Of a stretch of 20,387 nt of DNA, positions 16,432-20,387 are shown one piece after another (the first letter of the stretch is position 1; each line of letters starts with the position of its first letter). Made by a program: the position numbers and the translations under genes. Location: assembly GCA_029861675.1 (NCBI GenBank), contig JAOTYV010000053.1:1-20387 (forward strand), in the 5' to 3' direction. The stretch comes from Alphaproteobacteria bacterium (GTDB lineage Bacteria; Pseudomonadota; Alphaproteobacteria; UBA8366). Below the pieces are notes generated by a model. The model saw nothing but the letters and a program-made list of their open reading frames with translations. It did not search any database and was not told the origin of the DNA.

Positions 16432-16605
16432 CCGATATAAACATGAAAATCAAGAGCTTGTATTCCAAGTTCAACATAGGCCACGGTTAACCGAGGTTCC
16501 ACTACAAATTGACGCTGGCGGGCAGCGAAAAGTGACCGGCGATTTTACCACGCGTCAAGGCGTGCCAAACTGGCGTAGCAGCGTCATGCGGCTCGGCCAT
16601 TGACG

Positions 16606-16654
16606 GGCGCAACGCGGAGCGGCATGGTGCGGCGCGCATAGGGCGCGTTGCGCC
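16606..16654 (+). promoter_or_regulatory. 11-bp inverted repeat ahead of tkt, with a competing hairpin
   Basis: The 265-base gap 16432-16696 between zauP-like and tkt has no gene and must hold both divergent promoters; I see no convincing -35/-10 pair. It contains a perfect 11-bp inverted repeat, GGCGCAACGCG (16606-16616) and CGCGTTGCGCC (16644-16654), ending 42 bases before the tkt ATG. A second stem, GCGGCGC (16629-16635) with GCGCCGC (16650-16656), reuses part of the same 3' arm, so the two cannot form together. Either an attenuator-like leader or a protein-binding operator would explain it. Confidence 0.5.
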
Positions 16655-16696
16655 GCGTTAGATCTGTCTTATCGACTGACAATTGGGTTCCGCGTG

Positions 16697-18700
16697 ATGA
16701 AAGCCGCCAATCTTTCGACAGCGCATGGCGTCGCTCACGGCGACATGGCCAATGCGATTCGATTCCTCTCGATGGACGCCGTGCAAAGGGCGAATTCCGG
16801 GCACCCCGGCATGCCGATGGGAATGGCCGACATCGCCACGGTGTTGTTCACGCAATTCCTGAGCTTCGATCCGACCGAGCCTGAATGGCCCGACAGGGAC
16901 CGGTTCGTCCTGTCGAACGGCCACGGATCGATGTTGCTGTATTCGCTGCTTTACCTCACCGGCTATCCCGGAATGGATATCGAGCAGATAAAGAATTTCC
17001 GGCAATTGGGGAGCGCCACGGCAGGCCATCCCGAATATGGGCATGCGGCGGGCATCGAGACGACCACCGGGCCGCTCGGCCAGGGCATTGCCAATGCGGT
17101 CGGAATGGCGCTCGCCGAGCGGATGCTGGCCGCCCAATTCGGCGACTCGATTGTCGACCACTATACGTATGTATTCGCCGGCGACGGGTGCCTGATGGAA
17201 GGCATCAGCCACGAAGCCACCTCACTGGCCGGCCATCTGCAACTTAACAAATTGATCGTCCTGTTCGACGACAACCAAATTTCCATCGACGGTCCGACGG
17301 ACCTGACCGTGAGCGACGACCAAGCGGCGCGATTCGCGGCGGCTGGGTGGCACGTTCAGGCAATCGACGGCCATAACCCGGATGAAATCGCCAATGCGAT
17401 TGACGCCGCTCGACAGTCGGACGCCCCGTCGATGATCGCCTGCCGCACGGTTATCGGCTACGGCGCACCGAACAAACAAGGGTCCGAGTCGACCCATGGG
17501 GCGGCGCTGGGCGACGATGAAATTGCCGCCACCCGCGAGGCGCTTGCCTGGCCGCACGCGCCATTCGAAATTCCGCAGGACATCCTCGACGCCTGGCGCG
17601 CCGCCGGCGCCCGCGGCAAGGACGCCCGCACGAAATGGCAGGACCGGCTGCAATCCACCGACGCGGAAACGCAGCGCGAGTTTAATCGCCGCATCGCCGG
17701 CGACTTGCCGAAGGACTGGCCGGGCGCGGTTGCCGCGCTGAAACGGCAATTCACCGATGAACAACCGAAAATTGCTACCCGGCAGGCGTCCAAGATAACA
17801 TTGGATGCCCTGGCCGCCGCCATACCCGAACTGGTCGGCGGTTCCGCTGATTTGACGGGCTCCAACCTTACCCTGGCCAATGACATGACTCCGGTGAGCG
17901 CCGGGGATTATGGCGGACGCTACCTGTATTTCGGCGTTCGCGAGCATGGCATGGCCGCCATATTGAACGGCCTCGCACTGCATGGCGGATTTGTTCCCTA
18001 TGGCGCAACATTCCTGATCTTTACCGACTATTGCCGGCCGTCGATTCGCCTTTCGGCGCTGATGCGCCAACGGGTGATCTACGTCATGACCCACGATTCG
18101 ATCGGCCTTGGCGAAGACGGACCGACCCATCAGCCGGTCGAACACCTCGCCAGCCTGCGGGCAATTCCCAATCTCAACGTGTTTCGGCCGTGCGACGCGA
18201 TCGAAACCGCCGAGTGCTGGGAAGCGGCGCTGAAATCCGAATCAACCCCGTCGGTGATCGCCCTGTCGCGCCAGGGCCTACCCAGTGTTCGAACCGACGA
18301 GGCCGGAGAGAATCTGTGCGCCCGCGGCGCCTATGTTTTGGCCGAATCGGGCGGCGACCGGCAGGTCACCTTGATTGCCACCGGATCGGAAGTGACCCTG
18401 GCGCTTGCGGCGCGCGACGCCCTTGAAGTGGACGGCATTCACACAGCGGTGGTTTCGGCGCCGAGCCTCGAATTATTCGACGCACAGGACGAGGCCTACC
18501 GCACCGGCGTACTCGGTCCCGACACGGTCCGGGTCGCCATCGAAGCGGCGGTTACCATGGGCTGGGACCGGTATGTCGGCCCGTCCGGCGCCGCGATCGG
18601 TATGCAAAGCTTCGGTGCCTCGGCGCCGGCGGATCAGTTATTCGAGCATTTCGGCATTACTGCGGATGCAATCGTCGATGCGGTTCGGAAGCGACTCTGA
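16697..18700 (+). CDS. tkt: Transketolase
   Basis: Transketolase moves two-carbon ketol units between sugar phosphates in the pentose phosphate and Calvin pathways, using thiamine diphosphate. It has 667 residues from ATG 16697; the adjacent GTG 16694 would add one. The N-terminal domain has [10 protein letters not shown] (His36), the TPP/Mg motif GDGCLMEG through to DDN (from about 162), and SNGHGS. The middle domain has the catalytic glutamate in [10 protein letters not shown] and [12 protein letters not shown]. The C-terminal domain ends [16 protein letters not shown]. The Shine-Dalgarno is weak. The gap to gap is 128 bases. Expected length and motif order are complete. Confidence 0.97.
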   Translation: MKAANLSTAHGVAHGDMANAIRFLSMDAVQRANSGHPGMPMGMADIATVLFTQFLSFDPTEPEWPDRDRFVLSNGHGSMLLYSLLYLTGYPGMDIEQIKNFRQLGSATAGHPEYGHAAGIETTTGPLGQGIANAVGMALAERMLAAQFGDSIVDHYTYVFAGDGCLMEGISHEATSLAGHLQLNKLIVLFDDNQISIDGPTDLTVSDDQAARFAAAGWHVQAIDGHNPDEIANAIDAARQSDAPSMIACRTVIGYGAPNKQGSESTHGAALGDDEIAATREALAWPHAPFEIPQDILDAWRAAGARGKDARTKWQDRLQSTDAETQREFNRRIAGDLPKDWPGAVAALKRQFTDEQPKIATRQASKITLDALAAAIPELVGGSADLTGSNLTLANDMTPVSAGDYGGRYLYFGVREHGMAAILNGLALHGGFVPYGATFLIFTDYCRPSIRLSALMRQRVIYVMTHDSIGLGEDGPTHQPVEHLASLRAIPNLNVFRPCDAIETAECWEAALKSESTPSVIALSRQGLPSVRTDEAGENLCARGAYVLAESGGDRQVTLIATGSEVTLALAARDALEVDGIHTAVVSAPSLELFDAQDEAYRTGVLGPDTVRVAIEAAVTMGWDRYVGPSGAAIGMQSFGASAPADQLFEHFGITADAIVDAVRKRL

Positions 18701-18754
18701 TCACGCCGATAAGTGGCAAATTTCGGGAACTTTCAGGCTCATCCTTGCGATTGC

Positions 18755-18783
18755 TTGAACCGAGTCCGGTTTGAGTCTAAAGA
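18755..18783 (+). promoter_or_regulatory. Weak promoter-like sequence and small inverted repeat ahead of gap
   Basis: TTGAAC (18755-18760) and TAAAGA (18778-18783) are 17 bases apart, giving a poor sigma-70-like pair. A 5-bp inverted repeat, AACCG-N4-CGGTT (18758-18771), overlaps its -35. The 128-base tkt-gap gap is long enough for an independent gap promoter, but this match is weak. Confidence 0.25.
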
Positions 18784-18828
18784 CGGAACTACATTGACAA
18801 TTTTCAACAAATGCCTGGGGAGAGCACG

Positions 18829-19836
18829 ATGGCTGTTCGGGTAGCGATCAACGGATTTGGCCGAATTGGTCGCCTGATTGTACGCGCCGCATACGAATCG
18901 GGTCGCAAAGACATTGAATTCGTCGGTATCAACGACCTGGGCTCGGTCCAGGCAAATGCCCATTTGGTAAAGTACGACACGGTGCATGGCCGGCTCGATG
19001 CGGACATCAAGACCGGCGACGATTGGATGGACCTGGGCAACGGCAAGATCAAGGTAACGGCCGAGCGCGACCCCGCGAAGCTTCCCTGGAAGGAGCTCGG
19101 CGTCGACGTGGCGCTGGAGTGCACGGGGATCTTCACCGATCGGGAAAAGGCCGCCCTGCACCTGGAAGCCGGTGCCAAGCGCGTGCTTGTTTCGGCACCC
19201 GCCACCGGCGCGGATCTCACCGTGGTCTACGGCGTCAATCACGATCAGTTGACGAAAGACCATACGGTCATCTCCAACGCGTCCTGCACGACGAACTGCC
19301 TGGCGCCGGTCGCCTATGTGCTCAATCAGGCAATCGGCATCGATCGCGGCTTTATGACGACCATCCACGCTTTCACCGGCGATCAGTCCACGGTCGACAC
19401 GCTGCATGGCGACCTGCGCCGCGCGCGCGCGGCATCGGTCTCGATGATCCCAACGTCGACCGGAGCGGCAAAAGCGGTCGGGTTGGTGTTGCCGGAATTG
19501 AACGGCAAGCTGGATGGCACTTCCGTCCGTGTGCCGACGCCGAACGTCTCGATGATCGATCTTAAATTCGACGCGTCCCGGGCGACCGACGCGGAAGAAG
19601 TCAACGGCGCAATTCGCCAAGCGTCCGCCGGCGCCCTGAAGGGTGTCTTGGAGACAAACGACGAGCCGCTGGTATCGATCGACTTCAACCACAATCCCGC
19701 GAGTTCGGTGTTCGATCTGACCCAGACGCAGGTGATCGACGAACGGCTTGTTCGGGTGCTGTCCTGGTATGACAATGAATGGGGCTTCTCGAATCGGATG
19801 TCCGATACGGCGGTCGTCGTCGGATCGCTAGGCTGA
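18829..19836 (+). CDS. gap: Type I glyceraldehyde-3-phosphate dehydrogenase
   Basis: GAPDH interconverts glyceraldehyde-3-phosphate and 1,3-bisphosphoglycerate with NAD. ATG 18829 gives 335 residues starting [16 protein letters not shown], with GGGAGAG four bases upstream. An ATG six codons earlier lacks a ribosome-binding site and adds non-family residues. The Rossmann motif is followed by Asp36 of GINDLG, the residue that usually favours NAD over NADP. The active-site [13 protein letters not shown] has the nucleophile at Cys153, and His180 is in [11 protein letters not shown]. The conserved [14 protein letters not shown] and [12 protein letters not shown] are present. pgk, which usually follows in this group, is not seen before the window ends. 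Confidence 0.97.
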   Translation: MAVRVAINGFGRIGRLIVRAAYESGRKDIEFVGINDLGSVQANAHLVKYDTVHGRLDADIKTGDDWMDLGNGKIKVTAERDPAKLPWKELGVDVALECTGIFTDREKAALHLEAGAKRVLVSAPATGADLTVVYGVNHDQLTKDHTVISNASCTTNCLAPVAYVLNQAIGIDRGFMTTIHAFTGDQSTVDTLHGDLRRARAASVSMIPTSTGAAKAVGLVLPELNGKLDGTSVRVPTPNVSMIDLKFDASRATDAEEVNGAIRQASAGALKGVLETNDEPLVSIDFNHNPASSVFDLTQTQVIDERLVRVLSWYDNEWGFSNRMSDTAVVVGSLG

Positions 19837-20264
19837 CGACGCCCCCCAACGCAATCACCATTCACAATCTGCGGCAAGCGCGCGCGGCGCTTGCCGCCGC
19901 CGCGGTGACGCAACGGCCGGTGACGGTGCTCAGCGCTCCGGTCGCCTCGGCGGCCGCGGGGCCCGCTTGGTTCGCTGCCGTGGTTGAACAGGCAGCCATC
20001 GCGCACCCCGGCGCCCAATTCACCGCGGTACTTGACTGCGGCGCCTTGCCGGGCGACGCCCTCGCGGCGCTGCGTCATGGCCTGAAGGCAATCCGGTATG
20101 ACGGACCCCAATGGCGGAAAATCCAGAATATTGCGGCTCAATCGGGTGCGTGTGTAATGAAAAGACGCCCACGGTCACTCGATCTCATGACGCTGACCGG
20201 TGATGACGACGCGATCATCGACGCATGCCGCCAATGGCTGTCGGCCGAAAAGGCGGCTCCCTAG
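19779..20264 (+). CDS. Unrecognised small protein overlapping the end of gap
   Basis: I do not recognise a named family. The frame is open from ATG 19779 inside gap to TAG 20262-20264 (161 codons). The first 19 codons are an out-of-frame reading of the gap C-terminus and look incidental. Protein-like sequence begins just after the gap stop ([18 protein letters not shown]). No ATG, GTG or TTG lies there, so translation starts either at ATG 19779 or at CTG 19833, which overlaps the gap stop as CTGA. The body reads as a compact alpha/beta cytoplasmic domain ([38 protein letters not shown], written here across two segments; QNIAAQSG), with no signal or membrane segment. Coupling to gap suggests a link to central carbon metabolism. 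Its stop codon touches the end of an insertion sequence, so its original 3' end is uncertain. Confidence 0.6.
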   Translation: MGLLESDVRYGGRRRIARLTTPPNAITIHNLRQARAALAAAAVTQRPVTVLSAPVASAAAGPAWFAAVVEQAAIAHPGAQFTAVLDCGALPGDALAALRHGLKAIRYDGPQWRKIQNIAAQSGACVMKRRPRSLDLMTLTGDDDAIIDACRQWLSAEKAAP

Positions 20265-20387
20265 GTCACCGACTCATAAGTTCGCAGCCAAATCCGCAAT
20301 GAGGCGAGTTGGACGGATGCGAGGTAGTTGTCGTCTCTTTTGTCGTATCGTGTTGCGACAGCGCGGAAATGTTTGAGTTTGTTGAAG
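20261..20387 (-). mobile_element. IS5-family insertion sequence end with transposase C-terminus
   Basis: Reading the minus strand from the window edge gives FNKLKHFRAVATRYDKRDDN, then YLASVQLASLRIWLRTYESV, ending T-stop (TAG at 20263-20261). This is the characteristic C-terminus of IS5-family DDE transposases: the RYDK motif and the final IWLR. About 41 residues are visible; the rest of the element lies beyond the window. The element end must lie close to 20264, since the transposase stop codon is formed at CTAG (20261-20264). That tetramer fits the YTAR target preference of the IS5 group. The exact terminal repeat cannot be defined from one end. Confidence 0.88.

Noticed and set aside
17222..18145. 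307-codon minus-strand frame inside tkt
   Set aside because: Antisense shadow of transketolase with no ribosome-binding site or domain.
18794..18799. TTGACA as a -35 box for gap
   Set aside because: No acceptable -10 at 16-18 bases; that position falls on the gap Shine-Dalgarno.
18739..19692. 317-codon minus-strand frame opposite gap
   Set aside because: Antisense shadow of GAPDH.

Overview
The window reads as ordinary core chromosome of a GC-rich alphaproteobacterium, most like the Rhodospirillales. Four things point there: the gene order yebC-ruvC-ruvA-ruvB-ybgC-tolQ-tolR-tolA-tolB-pal-cpoB-tilS-ftsH-glmM, the zapA-6S RNA-fthC neighbourhood with a ZauP-like partner, an alphaproteobacterial Hpt-like protein, and a tkt-gap pair. 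The genus cannot be fixed from sequence alone. I see no CRISPR array, tRNA, rRNA, phage or defence system. The only mobile DNA is the end of an IS5-type element at the right edge.

Layout. Positions 1-13324 are all on the minus strand, so transcription runs right to left. A tightly packed block (yebC, the ruvCAB Holliday-junction genes, ybgC, tolQRAB) has overlaps or gaps of at most 14 bases. It is followed by pal, cpoB, tilS, ftsH and glmM, which is cut by the left edge. The Tol-Pal genes together build the trans-envelope machine that constricts the outer membrane at division. TilS (tRNA-Ile lysidine synthase), FtsH (membrane protease) and GlmM (UDP-GlcNAc precursor synthesis) are essential in most bacteria. 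From 13657 a single plus-strand gene encodes a small Hpt-like phosphotransfer protein. From 14185 to 16431 the minus strand resumes with a YmdB-family phosphoesterase, 5-formyl-THF cyclo-ligase, a probable 6S RNA, zapA and a DUF4164/ZauP-like coiled-coil gene. From 16697 the plus strand carries transketolase, GAPDH and a small unrecognised gene overlapping the end of gap. The right edge holds the C-terminus of an IS5-family transposase reading back toward that gene, and the two stop codons interlock.

The coding content is conventional. The signals worth a second look are non-coding. The strongest is in the 230-base ftsH-glmM gap: a perfect 12-bp inverted repeat and a perfect 9-bp inverted repeat are interleaved like an H-type pseudoknot and end three bases before the glmM ribosome-binding site. 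This is the best candidate here for an undescribed regulatory RNA. Others are an apparent CTG start codon for ftsH, mutually exclusive hairpins ahead of tkt, a 10-bp hairpin in the cpoB leader, a UUCG-capped hairpin ahead of the Hpt gene, and the IS insertion exactly at a stop codon.
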